From: Labilithrix sp. | GTDB lineage: Bacteria > Myxococcota_A > Polyangia > Polyangiales > Polyangiaceae | Direction of reading: 5' to 3' | Assembly (NCBI GenBank): GCA_019637225.1 | Contig: JAHBWC010000003.1 | Coordinates: 62,001-126,000, forward strand | DNA: 64,000 bases | Shown: positions 8,655 to 17,366 of the stretch, in pieces | Numbering within the stretch: the first letter of the stretch is position 1 | Layout: each line of letters opens with the position of its first letter | Program-made: the position numbers and the translations under genes | Notes under the pieces: generated by a model | What the model was told of the DNA's origin: nothing | Databases searched by the model: none | Seen by the model: the letters and a program-made list of their open reading frames with translations, nothing else

Positions 8655-11600
8655 ATGGCGCTCCTCGCTGCGCTCGTCCGCTGGTCGCTCCGGAACCGAC
8701 CCGTCGTCGTCTTCGCGACGCTGCTCTTCGCGGTGTTCGGCGTACGGTCGGCGCTCGAGCTTCCGATCGACGCCGTGCCCGACCTCACGAACGTCCAGGT
8801 CCAGATCATCACGCCCGCGCCTGCGCTCAGCCCGCTCGAGGTCGAGCAGTACGTCACCGTGCCGGTCGAGCGCGCGATGGCCGGCGTGCCGCGCGGGACG
8901 GAGGTGCGCTCGGTCTCGAAGTACGGCCTCTCCGTCGTCACCCTCGTCTTCCGCGACGACACGAGCATCTACCTCGCGCGCCAGCTCGTCTCCGAGCGCA
9001 TGCGCGAGGCCGAGGACGCCGTGCCGTCGCAGTACGGCCGGCCCGAGATGGGGCCGATCAGCACGGGGCTCGGCGAGATCTTCCAGTTCACCGTGCGGAG
9101 CGATCGGCACTCGCTGATGGAGGTCGAGGAGATCCTCGACTGGCAGATCGGCCCGCAGCTCCGCGGGGTGCCCGGGATCGTCGAGGTGAACAGCTTCGGC
9201 GGCGAGGACAAGCAGTATCAGGTGGTGCTCGACCCGGCGCGCCTCCAGGCGTCGGGGCTCTCGGTCGCCGAGGTCGCGGAGGCGCTGCAGAAGGCGAACG
9301 CCAACGCGGGAGGCGGCTACATCGAGCACAACCGCGAGCACTTCGTCATCGGCACCGACGGCCTGGTGAAGAGCCTCGACGATCTCCGCCGCGTCGTGAT
9401 CGGCGCGACCCCGGAAGGCGTGCCCATCACGGTCGCGACCGTGGGCGACGCCGAGCTCGGACCGCGGCTTCGTCGCGGCGCCGCGACCAAGAACGGGGAG
9501 GGCGAGGTCGCCGTCGGCGTGACGCTCATGCTCATGGGCGAGAACTCGCGCACCGTGACCGAGGCTGTGAAGGCCAAGCTCGCGTCGATCGCGCCGTCGC
9601 TGCCCGAGGGCGTGCGCGTGGAGCCGTTCTACGACCGGAGCGAGCTCGTCGACCGCACGATCCGCACCGTCGCGAAGAACCTCGCCGAGGGCGCGCTGCT
9701 CGTCGTGGTCATTCTGTTCCTCCTGCTCGGAGATCTTCGCGCCGGCGTCGTCGTCGCGACGGTCATCCCGCTCTCGCTCCTCTTCGCGGTGGTGGTGATG
9801 AACGCCTTCGGGCTCTCGGGGAACCTGATGAGCCTCGGCGCGATCGACTTCGGCCTCATCGTCGACGGCGCGGTCATCATCGTCGAGAACGCCGTCCGCC
9901 AGCTCTCCGAGCGAGCGCGACGCGCGGGCGGAGCGGCGCTGACGCCGGGCGAGCGTGTGGAGACGGTGGAGCGAGCCACGCTCGAGGTCCGCTCGGCGAG
10001 CGTGTTCGGCGAGGCGATCATCGCGATCGTCTACGTGCCGCTCCTCGCGCTGACCGGGATCGAAGGGAAGCTGTTCCGGCCGATGGCGATCACCGTGCTC
10101 CTGGCGCTCGGTGGCGCGTTCATCCTCTCGCTCACCTTCGTCCCCGTGCTCACGAGCTACCTCGTGCGCGAGCGCGTCGGCGAGCACGAGACGCGGCTCT
10201 TTCGGGGGCTGCGCGAGGGCTACGCCCGGCTGCTGCGCCGCGTGACGAGGCGGCGATGGCTGACGGTGTCCTTCGCCGTGCTCAGCGTTGCGGCCTCGAT
10301 CGCGGTGGGCACGCGCCTCGGCGCCGAGTTCGTGCCGCAGCTCGACGAGGGCGATCTCTTGATCGAGGCGCGGCGCCTCCCGGGCGTGGCGCTCAGCGAG
10401 TCGGTCGAGACGGGGCTCCGTCTCGAGCGGGCGATCCGCGAGATCCCGGAGGTGTCCACCGTGGTCACGCGCACCGGAGCGCCCGAGGTGGCGACCGATC
10501 CGATGGGCCTCGAGCAGAGCGACGTCTACGTGGAGCTCGTCCCACGCGAGCGCTGGCGCCCCGGCGTCACCAAGGCCGACATCGCGGCGGCCGTGTCGGA
10601 GCGCATGGAGAGCCGCGTGCCGGAGATCTCCGGCGCCATCTCGCAGCCGATCCAGATGCGGACGAACGAGCTCGTCGCCGGCGTTCGATCGGACGTCGCG
10701 GTCCTCGTCTACGGGCCCGACCTCGAGACGCTGAAGGAGCTCGGCGATCGCATCGCGGCCGTCGTGAGCACCGTCCCCGGCGCCGTCGACGTGCGCGTCG
10801 AGCAGGTCGCCGGGCTCCGCTACCTGCGCATCAAGCCGGATCGAAACAAGCTGGCGCGCTACGGCCTCACGATCGCCGACGTGAATCAGGTGACCGAGAC
10901 CGTCGCCGTCGGGCATCACGTGGGCGTGGTGCAGGAGGGCGATCGGCGATTTTCCGTCGTCGTGAAGACGGCGCACGGCTTCGACGGCGATATCAGCGCC
11001 TTCCGGGCGCTCCCGCTCCGATCGGTCACCGGGCAGATCGTGCCGCTCGGAGACGTGGCCGAGGTCGAGCTCGCGTCGGGCCCGGCGCAGATCAGCCGCG
11101 AGAGTCAGTCGCGAAGGCTCACGATCGAGCTCAACGTGCGCGGTCGCGATCTGTTGTCGGTGGTCGAGGACGCGCGACGCGCCGTCGGCTCGTCCGTGCG
11201 CATCCCCGTGGGGTACCGCGCGGAGTGGGGCGGTCAGTTCGAGCACTACACCGAGGCGAAGACCCGCCTCTCGGTGGTCGTGCCGATCGTGCTCTCGCTC
11301 ATCCTCTTCTTGCTCTGGCTCGCGTTCCGCTCGAGGCGTGCGGCGCTCGTGATCTTCCTGAACGTGCCGTTCGCGGTCGTCGGCGGGATCGTCGCGCTCT
11401 TCGCGCGGGGGCTGCCGTTCTCGATCTCGGCGGGCGTCGGCTTCATCGCGCTGTTCGGCGTGGCCGTGCTGAACGGCCTGGTCCTCCTCTCGTTCACCCG
11501 GCAGCTCGAGCTCTCCGGCGTGCCGCACGACACGGCGGTCGCGCGGGCGGCCGAGCTGCGGCTACGTCCGGTGCTCATGACCGCGCTCGTCGCCTCGTTC

Positions 11601-11810
11601 GGCTTCCTCCCGATGGCGCTGTCGACGGCGCCGGGGAGCGAGGTGCAGCGGCCGCTCGCGACCGTCGTGATCGGGGGGCTCGTCTCCGCGACGCTGCTCA
11701 CCGTGTTCGTCCTCCCGGTCGTCTACGCGATGGTGGGGGCGCCTCGCCGTGACGGCCGGCGTGACTCGCTCCGCGCGCCGCCTCCGCACGACGCCGGCGC
11801 TCCGTCCTGA
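8655..11810 (+). CDS. czcA: CzcA-type heavy-metal RND efflux pump
   Basis: 1051 aa, the normal length of an HME-RND transporter. The N-terminal signature PIDAVPDLTNVQVQI is typical of CzcA/CusA. TM4 carries DFGLIVDGAVIIVEN near residues 397-411, matching DFGxxxDGAxxxxEN of the Zn/Co/Cd-type HME proteins. Twelve hydrophobic segments occur in two blocks with two large periplasmic loops. It exports divalent cations with proton antiport. It is the last gene of the three-gene operon and is followed closely by a convergent gene. Exact metal (Zn, Co, Cd, Ni) cannot be decided from sequence. Confidence 0.92.
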   Translation: MALLAALVRWSLRNRPVVVFATLLFAVFGVRSALELPIDAVPDLTNVQVQIITPAPALSPLEVEQYVTVPVERAMAGVPRGTEVRSVSKYGLSVVTLVFRDDTSIYLARQLVSERMREAEDAVPSQYGRPEMGPISTGLGEIFQFTVRSDRHSLMEVEEILDWQIGPQLRGVPGIVEVNSFGGEDKQYQVVLDPARLQASGLSVAEVAEALQKANANAGGGYIEHNREHFVIGTDGLVKSLDDLRRVVIGATPEGVPITVATVGDAELGPRLRRGAATKNGEGEVAVGVTLMLMGENSRTVTEAVKAKLASIAPSLPEGVRVEPFYDRSELVDRTIRTVAKNLAEGALLVVVILFLLLGDLRAGVVVATVIPLSLLFAVVVMNAFGLSGNLMSLGAIDFGLIVDGAVIIVENAVRQLSERARRAGGAALTPGERVETVERATLEVRSASVFGEAIIAIVYVPLLALTGIEGKLFRPMAITVLLALGGAFILSLTFVPVLTSYLVRERVGEHETRLFRGLREGYARLLRRVTRRRWLTVSFAVLSVAASIAVGTRLGAEFVPQLDEGDLLIEARRLPGVALSESVETGLRLERAIREIPEVSTVVTRTGAPEVATDPMGLEQSDVYVELVPRERWRPGVTKADIAAAVSERMESRVPEISGAISQPIQMRTNELVAGVRSDVAVLVYGPDLETLKELGDRIAAVVSTVPGAVDVRVEQVAGLRYLRIKPDRNKLARYGLTIADVNQVTETVAVGHHVGVVQEGDRRFSVVVKTAHGFDGDISAFRALPLRSVTGQIVPLGDVAEVELASGPAQISRESQSRRLTIELNVRGRDLLSVVEDARRAVGSSVRIPVGYRAEWGGQFEHYTEAKTRLSVVVPIVLSLILFLLWLAFRSRRAALVIFLNVPFAVVGGIVALFARGLPFSISAGVGFIALFGVAVLNGLVLLSFTRQLELSGVPHDTAVARAAELRLRPVLMTALVASFGFLPMALSTAPGSEVQRPLATVVIGGLVSATLLTVFVLPVVYAMVGAPRRDGRRDSLRAPPPHDAGAPS

Positions 11811-11838
11811 GGGGCCGGCCGGCCTCGCTCGCGACCGG

Positions 11839-13290
11839 CTACGCGCGCGGCGAGAGCTCCGCGCGCGCCGTGTCGAGGGCATCGACGAGCCGATCGACGT
11901 CGCTCTCCTCGGTGCGATGGTTGTTCACGCAGGCGCGGAGGGCGCGCGCGCCGCTCGCGAAGCGCGGAACCGAGATCCAGCCTCCGGCCGAGGCGATCGT
12001 GGCGCGCGCGACGGCGTCGAGGAAGCGACCGTCCCGGCCGCCGCTGCCCTCCAAGGCGTCGACGAAGCACACGATCGGGAGCGGCGTGTCGTTGACGATC
12101 CGCCACCGTCGCGCGCGCAAGCGTTCCCGCAGCCGCTCCGCGAGCGCGACCTGACGACGGAGAGACGACGCGTAGCCGTCCCACCCGAGCGTCGCGAGCG
12201 GCAAGAGCAGGCGCAGCCCGAGGAAGCGTCGCGACCACTGAATCGATCGCGCGTACGGATCGCTCGAGCCGTCACGCGGCATGTAGCCGGTGTTCGCGCC
12301 GAAGACGCGCTCGAGGACCCCGTCGCGGCGCGTGAGGAACGTGCCCGTGCCGATCGGCGCGGACATGACCTTGTGAGCGTCGAACGTGATCGAGTCGGCG
12401 CGCTCGACGCCGGCGATGGCGGAGCGGAGCTCGGGGACGAGCGCCGCGAGCCCACCCCAGGCCGCGTCGACGTGAAACCAGCAGCGCTCGCGCTCCGCGA
12501 TGGTCGCGATCTCGTTCAGGGGGTCGATGCCGCCCGAGCTCGTGGTGCCGGCGGTCGCGACGACCAGGAACGGCAGCGCGCCTTTCCGCCGGTCGTCGGC
12601 GATCGCCTCGCGAAGCGCCGTGGCCTTCATCCGCTGCGCGGCGTCGGAAGAGACGACGCGGACGGCGGCGTCACCGATTCCGGCGAGGCGCGCCGCGCGG
12701 TGGACCGTCGCGTGCCCCTCCGTCGACACGTAGACTCGCGGCTCACCGGGGAGCGCGCGGGCGCCGCGCTCGGCGAACTCGGGGAAGGTCGCGACGAGCG
12801 CGCACGCGAGCGCCGTCGTGTTCGCCTCTCCGCCGCCGGTCGTGAACGCGCCGCGGCAGTCGCTCGGCGACCAGCCGAAACGTGCCCCGATCTCCGCGAT
12901 CAAGCGGTCCTCGATCGCGACGGGCCAGGGAGCGTGTCCGCGCGTGGCGAGCTGCGCGTTGTAACCCGAGACGATCGCGTCCGCGACGATCGTGAGCGCC
13001 GCCGGCGCCGAGTTGAAGAGCCCGAAGTAGCGAGGGTGGTCGGTGTGGACGACGCCGTCTTCGAGCGCGCGGACGACCTCGTCGAGCACGGCGAGGGGAG
13101 GGCGCGGCGTCTCGAGGTCGAGCTCGGCGACCTCTGCCGCGATCGCGTCGTTCGAGCGGCGGGGCACGAGCGGCGCGTCGCGGTCGGCGGAGAGCGGGCC
13201 GGCGTGCTGCTCGAGGAGCTCCGTGACGCGACGCCAGAGGGTCGCGCGCGCGTCGGCGTCGAGATCGAGGACCGAACCCTCTCGCTTCAT
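11839..13290 (-). CDS. Group II pyridoxal-phosphate-dependent decarboxylase
   Basis: 483 aa, the usual length for the aromatic amino-acid/glutamate decarboxylase fold. Seen: FTTGGGEANTTAL (phosphate-binding loop), GHATVHRAARL, WFHVDAAWGGLAAL (Asp contacting the PLP nitrogen) and ITFDAHKVMSAPIG, where the Lys is the Schiff-base residue. FGLFNSAPA and the C-terminal VNNHRTEESDVDRLVDAL match the family. Substrate (Tyr, Trp, DOPA, Glu, Asp) is not decidable by eye. It is convergent with czcA, 28 bp away, and not in an operon. Confidence 0.88.
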   Translation of the reverse strand: MKREGSVLDLDADARATLWRRVTELLEQHAGPLSADRDAPLVPRRSNDAIAAEVAELDLETPRPPLAVLDEVVRALEDGVVHTDHPRYFGLFNSAPAALTIVADAIVSGYNAQLATRGHAPWPVAIEDRLIAEIGARFGWSPSDCRGAFTTGGGEANTTALACALVATFPEFAERGARALPGEPRVYVSTEGHATVHRAARLAGIGDAAVRVVSSDAAQRMKATALREAIADDRRKGALPFLVVATAGTTSSGGIDPLNEIATIAERERCWFHVDAAWGGLAALVPELRSAIAGVERADSITFDAHKVMSAPIGTGTFLTRRDGVLERVFGANTGYMPRDGSSDPYARSIQWSRRFLGLRLLLPLATLGWDGYASSLRRQVALAERLRERLRARRWRIVNDTPLPIVCFVDALEGSGGRDGRFLDAVARATIASAGGWISVPRFASGARALRACVNNHRTEESDVDRLVDALDTARAELSPRA

Positions 13291-13377
13291 CGGGCGAAGA
13301 GCATACCCTCGCGCGCGCTTGGAAGCGCGACGCGCGACGCCGGGCGCGCCGATGCCGGCGCGGGGGATCCGTCCGGG

Positions 13378-14238
13378 TCAGCCGCGTCTCGGTGTTGCCA
13401 CGACGAGCGTGCCGTCGGGTCCGACGACGACCGAACGCTCCTTCAGGAGCCGCCCGACGGCGCGCTTGAAGGCCTTCTTGCTGAGTCCAAAAACGTCGCG
13501 GATTTCGTCGGGGCTCGACTTGTCGCCGATCTTCGGCGGATTCGGCCGCGAGAGCTTCGCGAGGATCCTCTCGGCGTCGCCAGCGAGCTCCTCGTGAGCG
13601 TGACCTCGCAAGGACAGCTCGATCTTCCCGTCCGGCAGGACGTTCGTGACCCGAAACCGCGCGGCCTCGCCACGTGAAAGAGAGTGAGGCTCCGCACGAG
13701 GTACGAGGCCGACGAACGATCGCTCGACGATGACGAAGAGGCCGATCTCCGGATCGTACCGCCAGGCCTCTCCCTCGACCCACTCGTCTTCCTTCCATTC
13801 GACGTCGTCGTCGCCGCCGCTCCGGAGCATCTCGCTCACGCGCATCGTGCCGGCGAGCCGTCCGCTGTCGTCCATGTAGAGGCCGATGGCATGACGCGAG
13901 CCGACACGCACGTCGGCGGTCTGCTCGGCGAAGGGGACGAGGAGCTCCTTGGCCATTCCCCAGTCGACGAACGCGCCGAAGCGCGTGAGCTCGGTCACCT
14001 CGAGGAAGGCCACCTGGCCGAGCTCGAGCTTCGCGACCCGCGTCGTCGCGATCGGGCGCGCCTCGGAGTCGAGGTAGACGAAGACGTCCAGCTCGTCGCC
14101 GACTCTTGCGCCTTCGGGGATCTCACTACCGATGAGGAGGAGCTCTTCGGTGTCGTTGACGGCGAGCAGAGCGCCGGGCGGGCCGAATCGACGGATCGTC
14201 AACGCTACTTGGTGGCCGATCAGCTCGTCGATCGTCAT
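13378..14238 (-). CDS. cvfB: CvfB-like S1-domain RNA-binding protein
   Basis: 286 aa from the ATG at 14238; an in-frame ATG 30 nt upstream is possible. The pattern is that of the CvfB/YitL family: N-terminal OB folds (GHQVALTIRRFGPPGALL, LGQVAFLEVTELTRFGAFVDWGMAKELLVPF), a third S1-like unit (GEAWRYDPEIGLFVIVERSFVGLVPR), and a C-terminal winged helix (SPDEIRDVFGLSKKAFKRAVGRLLKER). The family binds RNA and affects virulence or translation regulators in Firmicutes. The role in this lineage is unknown. It is divergent from the Thg1-like gene across 128 bp. Confidence 0.85.
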   Translation of the reverse strand: MTIDELIGHQVALTIRRFGPPGALLAVNDTEELLLIGSEIPEGARVGDELDVFVYLDSEARPIATTRVAKLELGQVAFLEVTELTRFGAFVDWGMAKELLVPFAEQTADVRVGSRHAIGLYMDDSGRLAGTMRVSEMLRSGGDDDVEWKEDEWVEGEAWRYDPEIGLFVIVERSFVGLVPRAEPHSLSRGEAARFRVTNVLPDGKIELSLRGHAHEELAGDAERILAKLSRPNPPKIGDKSSPDEIRDVFGLSKKAFKRAVGRLLKERSVVVGPDGTLVVATPRRG

Positions 14239-14366
14239 CGCGCCCGATTCTCGCACGATCGGCGCCACGGCGAGGGCTCGCGATGCGCGGTCCTCGCTCC
14301 TCGCGTCGACGCGGCTCAGGTCGGCCCGCCTCCGAGCGACGTTCGGTGTGCTAATTTCACGCCGCG

Positions 14367-15134
14367 ATGAAGTTCGAGGCGCTCGACCGGCGAATGCGCG
14401 TGTACGAGACCGCGCACGACCACTGCGTCCTGCCGGGGATGCACATGGTCGCGCGGATCGACGGCCGGTCGTTCTCTCAGCTCACGCGCGGCGGCGAGCA
14501 CCGCTTCGACGCGCCCTACGACACGCGCTTCCGCGACTGCATGGTCGCGACGCTCGAGCACCTCGTCACCTCGACCGGGTTCTCGGTGCTGTTCGGGTAC
14601 ACGCAGAGCGACGAGCTGTCTCTGCTCTTCCGGAGGGACGAGTCGCTCTTCGGCCGGAAGCTCCGCAAGTTTCTCTCCGTGCTCGCCGGCGAGGCGAGCG
14701 CGAAGTTCTCGCTCGAGCTCGGCGCGCTCGGGGCGTTCGACGCGCGGATCTCGCAGTTTCCCGACGCCGACGCCGTCGTCGACTACTTCCGCTGGCGGAA
14801 CGAAGACGCGCATCGCAACGCGCTGAACGGCCACTCGTACTGGCTCCTCCGCCGCCAGGGGCTCGACGACCACGCCGCGACGGAGCAGCTCAAGGGCGTG
14901 TCCGTCGCCGATCGCAACGAGATGCTCTTTCGCGCCGGCATCAACTTCAACGACGTCCCGGCGTGGCAGAAGCGGGGCATCGGGATCGTCTGGGAGGACG
15001 AGGCGCACGCGGGGATCGATCCGCGCAGCGGCGCCCCCAACACGTCGACGCGGCGCCGCGCCGTCGTTCGCTACGACCTCCCGATGAAGACGGAGTTCGA
15101 CGAGCTCGTGCGCGGCATCGTCGATCGCCAGTAG
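14367..15134 (+). CDS. Thg1-like protein (tRNA 3'-5' polymerase family)
   Basis: 255 aa. The Thg1 fold is recognisable by ARIDGRSFSQLTR near the N-terminus and GYTQSDELSLLFRR, which together give the metal-binding Asp and the Ser-Asp-Glu of the palm domain. EASAKFSLEL and HRNALNGHSYW also match the family. Eukaryotic Thg1 adds G-1 to tRNA-His. Bacterial Thg1-like proteins instead extend 5'-truncated tRNAs in the 3'-to-5' direction in a template-dependent way, including the Myxococcus xanthus enzyme. The PIN-domain nuclease gene begins one base after the stop, so the two are almost certainly co-translated. Confidence 0.88.
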   Translation: MKFEALDRRMRVYETAHDHCVLPGMHMVARIDGRSFSQLTRGGEHRFDAPYDTRFRDCMVATLEHLVTSTGFSVLFGYTQSDELSLLFRRDESLFGRKLRKFLSVLAGEASAKFSLELGALGAFDARISQFPDADAVVDYFRWRNEDAHRNALNGHSYWLLRRQGLDDHAATEQLKGVSVADRNEMLFRAGINFNDVPAWQKRGIGIVWEDEAHAGIDPRSGAPNTSTRRRAVVRYDLPMKTEFDELVRGIVDRQ

Positions 15135-15135
15135 C

Positions 15136-15561
15136 ATGCCGCTGCGCCTCGTCGTCGACACGAACGTGCTCGTCTCGGCGCTGTACAAGCCGGCGAGCGT
15201 TCCGGCCCGGGTGCTCGAAGCGATCTGGCACGTCAGCGAGGGGCAAGGGGCGGCGTGCTGGCTCTACGACGCGCGCATCCTCGACGAGTATCGGACCGTT
15301 CTCGCGCGTCCGAAGTTCCGTGCGCTCGACCGACACCGCATCGACGAGCTCATCGACAACATCCTCTCGCGCGGAGCGGACCTCGGCGAGGTCGCCGCCT
15401 GGGACGGAGCGCTCCCCGACGAGGGCGATCGCATCTTCGTCGAGGCGGCGCTCGCGGGCCGCGCCGCGATCGTGACCGGCAACATCAAGCACTACCCGCT
15501 CGACCTCGGCTTCGAGGTGCTCCCGCCCGCCACGATGCTCGCGCAGCTCGGCTTCGCCTGA
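15136..15561 (+). CDS. PIN-domain nuclease (COG1569-type toxin-like)
   Basis: 141 aa, full-length PIN domain. Acidic residues are in the expected places: LVVDTNVLVSAL at the N-terminus, DARILDEYRTVL in the middle, and LPDEGDRIFVEAALAG with IVTGNIKHYP near the end. These are metal-dependent ribonucleases; VapC relatives often cut tRNA or rRNA. There is no antitoxin-sized gene next to it. The partner is instead the Thg1-like polymerase immediately upstream (1 nt spacing). The C-terminus PPATMLAQLGFA is typical of this subfamily. Confidence 0.85.
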   Translation: MPLRLVVDTNVLVSALYKPASVPARVLEAIWHVSEGQGAACWLYDARILDEYRTVLARPKFRALDRHRIDELIDNILSRGADLGEVAAWDGALPDEGDRIFVEAALAGRAAIVTGNIKHYPLDLGFEVLPPATMLAQLGFA

Positions 15562-15599
15562 GCGCCCGATTCGTCACGGGCGCTTCGGCGCGCAGGCGG

Positions 15600-15642
15600 G
15601 TCACCCGCGCTTGGCGCCGTGGCGGCGGCCAGCGCGGGTGAC
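15600..15642 (+). terminator. Long hairpin downstream of the PIN gene
   Basis: GTCACCCGCGCTTGGC (15600-15615) pairs with GCCAGCGCGGGTGAC (15628-15642), giving about 15 base pairs with one bulged T, 38 bp after the PIN stop. There is no U-tract, so termination by the intrinsic mechanism is uncertain; it could also protect the transcript 3' end. Confidence 0.4.
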
Positions 15643-15755
15643 GGGCAGCCCGCACGCGCGACGGGCGCGGCCGTCTCTCCGCACAGCGGAGCGCGCGGAG
15701 CTCGTTGAATTCGCGCGTGGAACGCGCTGGCGCGCATCTGGCAAGGCGGCCGGAT

Positions 15756-17030
15756 GTGTCCGTTATAACGAATGGTTGTTCGCTAAAGCATCGGCCCGGT
15801 CGGCGCAGCGCGCTCGGCGGGCTCGCCGGCCTCCTCCTTCTCAGCCACGCGAGCGCGGCGCTCGCGGCTCCGTGCCCGACGAACCTCCCCAACCCGATCT
15901 ACGGCGCCGGCGGGAGCGCCGCCACGGCGACGCTCGGCGCGGTCGCGACGGCGCTCGCGGCCTTGCCGGATCCCGACCGCGTCACGATCCTCTACTGGGA
16001 TCCCGGCGCGTGCGTCGGCTACCACGCGTTCGTCGACAAGGACACGGGCTCGGGCCTCGCGACGCCGCCGGCGTACTTCAAGTACTGGGACGCGGCCGGA
16101 AACCTCACCCAGTGCGAGGCGACCGGCGCGGAGGAGCTGAGCTTCGCGCACATGGGCAACACGCCGGCGCTCTGCCCGGCGAAGCAGCCGCTCCCGGCCG
16201 GGTTCGGGCGTTTCACCGCGCCGGTGCAGACGGTGAACGTCATCACGCACCCGAAGTCGGAGTTCGACTCGATCTCCGCCGAGGCCTTCTATCACGTGTA
16301 CGGCTTCGGTCCCGGCGCCGCCGGGCGCTCGGTCGCGCCGTGGACGGTGCCCGAGGCGGTGTTCGGCCGCGCGACGAACTCGTTCGTCCACCAGATGCTC
16401 GCCACGGCGTTCCGCGTGCCGCCGACCGCGTTCAAGGTCCCCGCGGCGAACGTGGTCAGCACCAACCAGCTCACGGTGCAGGGCGTCTTCGCGTGGGGCG
16501 AGAGCAACGACGCGAGCCAGGCGCTCGGCTACGTCTCCGGCAGCGCGGCCGACGACGGCGAGGACAAGGGCCAGACGAAGACGCTCGCGGTCCAGTACTT
16601 CGACCAGACGTGCGGCTACCTTCCGGACTCGAGCCGGACGCGCAAGGACAAGCTGAACGTCCGCAACGGCCAGTACGCGCTGTTCACGCCGGGGCAGTTC
16701 TACGCGAAGGTCGACGGCGCGAGCGCGATCGCCAACGCGCAGGTGAACAAGCTCGTTCGCTGGTTCGACGGCTCGCTCCCGGCGCCCGGCTCCCTCGACA
16801 TCGTCAAGATCATCATCCAGTCCGGCGACGTCCCGCTCTGCGCGATGCGCGCGAACCGACCGGACGGCGACCTCAACCCGATCGCCTCGTATGCGCCGCC
16901 CGCGCCGTGCAACGGGTACTTCGAGTTCACCGCCACGGGGTCGACCAGCCTCGCCTCGTGCACGGACGACAACCAGTGCAAGACGGGAGCAGGCGAGAAA
17001 TGCCGCTTCGGTTTTTGCGAGCTGTACTGA
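15756..17030 (+). CDS. Secreted PstS-like substrate-binding-domain protein
   Basis: About 424 aa from the GTG at 15756; TTG 15705 and GTG 15717 are in-frame alternatives, and no ATG is available. A basic n-region (KHRPGRR) and hydrophobic core ending LAAPCP form the signal. The central segments VQTVNVITHPKSEFDSISAE and YHVYGFG, together with an NSFVHQMLATAF-type block, resemble phosphate-binding-type (PstS-like) periplasmic domains as I recall them from related myxobacterial proteins. The ligand is unproven. The C-terminus is Cys-rich (CTDDNQCKTGAGEKCRFGFC). It heads the porin/ExbBD/TonB/receptor cluster, which supports a nutrient-capture role. Confidence 0.6.
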   Translation: MSVITNGCSLKHRPGRRSALGGLAGLLLLSHASAALAAPCPTNLPNPIYGAGGSAATATLGAVATALAALPDPDRVTILYWDPGACVGYHAFVDKDTGSGLATPPAYFKYWDAAGNLTQCEATGAEELSFAHMGNTPALCPAKQPLPAGFGRFTAPVQTVNVITHPKSEFDSISAEAFYHVYGFGPGAAGRSVAPWTVPEAVFGRATNSFVHQMLATAFRVPPTAFKVPAANVVSTNQLTVQGVFAWGESNDASQALGYVSGSAADDGEDKGQTKTLAVQYFDQTCGYLPDSSRTRKDKLNVRNGQYALFTPGQFYAKVDGASAIANAQVNKLVRWFDGSLPAPGSLDIVKIIIQSGDVPLCAMRANRPDGDLNPIASYAPPAPCNGYFEFTATGSTSLASCTDDNQCKTGAGEKCRFGFCELY

Positions 17031-17046
17031 GCGACGAGGACCCGTC

Positions 17047-17355
17047 ATGAGCTCCATTCGCAGCTTCCTCATCGGCGCTTCGGCGCTCGTCGCTGTCGTG
17101 TCGTTCATCGCGTGCTCCAGCGAGGAGCCGGCCGCGCCGTCGCGACCTCCGACGCCGCCGCCGGCGACGCCGACCGTCGACGGCGGGTCGGCGGACGGCG
17201 GGCCTTCCGCGGACTGCTTCGACACCTCGAAAGACAAGCCCGTCGAGCCGCAGCACTTCCTCAACCAGTGCAACGGCACCGAGTGCTTCGCCTTCGACAA
17301 CGGGGCTCGCATCGAGGGCTTCACGCCCGGCGCGCCGCTGCCGCCGCTCAACTGA
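17047..17355 (+). CDS. Small lipoprotein of unknown function
   Basis: 102 aa. The ATG at 17047 opens a signal with lipobox VSFIACS, followed by a Pro-rich linker and a compact C-terminal part with two Cys pairs (SADCFD, LNQCNGTECF). It lies 16 bp after the PstS-like gene and 11 bp before the porin gene, so it belongs to the same transcript. No family is recognised. It is probably an accessory lipoprotein of the uptake cluster. Confidence 0.65.
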   Translation: MSSIRSFLIGASALVAVVSFIACSSEEPAAPSRPPTPPPATPTVDGGSADGGPSADCFDTSKDKPVEPQHFLNQCNGTECFAFDNGARIEGFTPGAPLPPLN

Positions 17356-17366
17356 GCGACTCTTCG

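Noticed and set aside
15136..15561. Classic VapBC toxin-antitoxin pair
   Set aside because: No antitoxin-sized gene precedes or follows the PIN gene; the adjacent partner is a Thg1-like polymerase.
15728..15743. Second sigma54-like promoter (TGGCGCGCATCTGGCA) upstream of the PstS-like gene
   Set aside because: Spacing fits, but the predicted start is at or after the only usable start codons and the match is weaker than at 51273; a chance hit in GC-rich DNA cannot be excluded.
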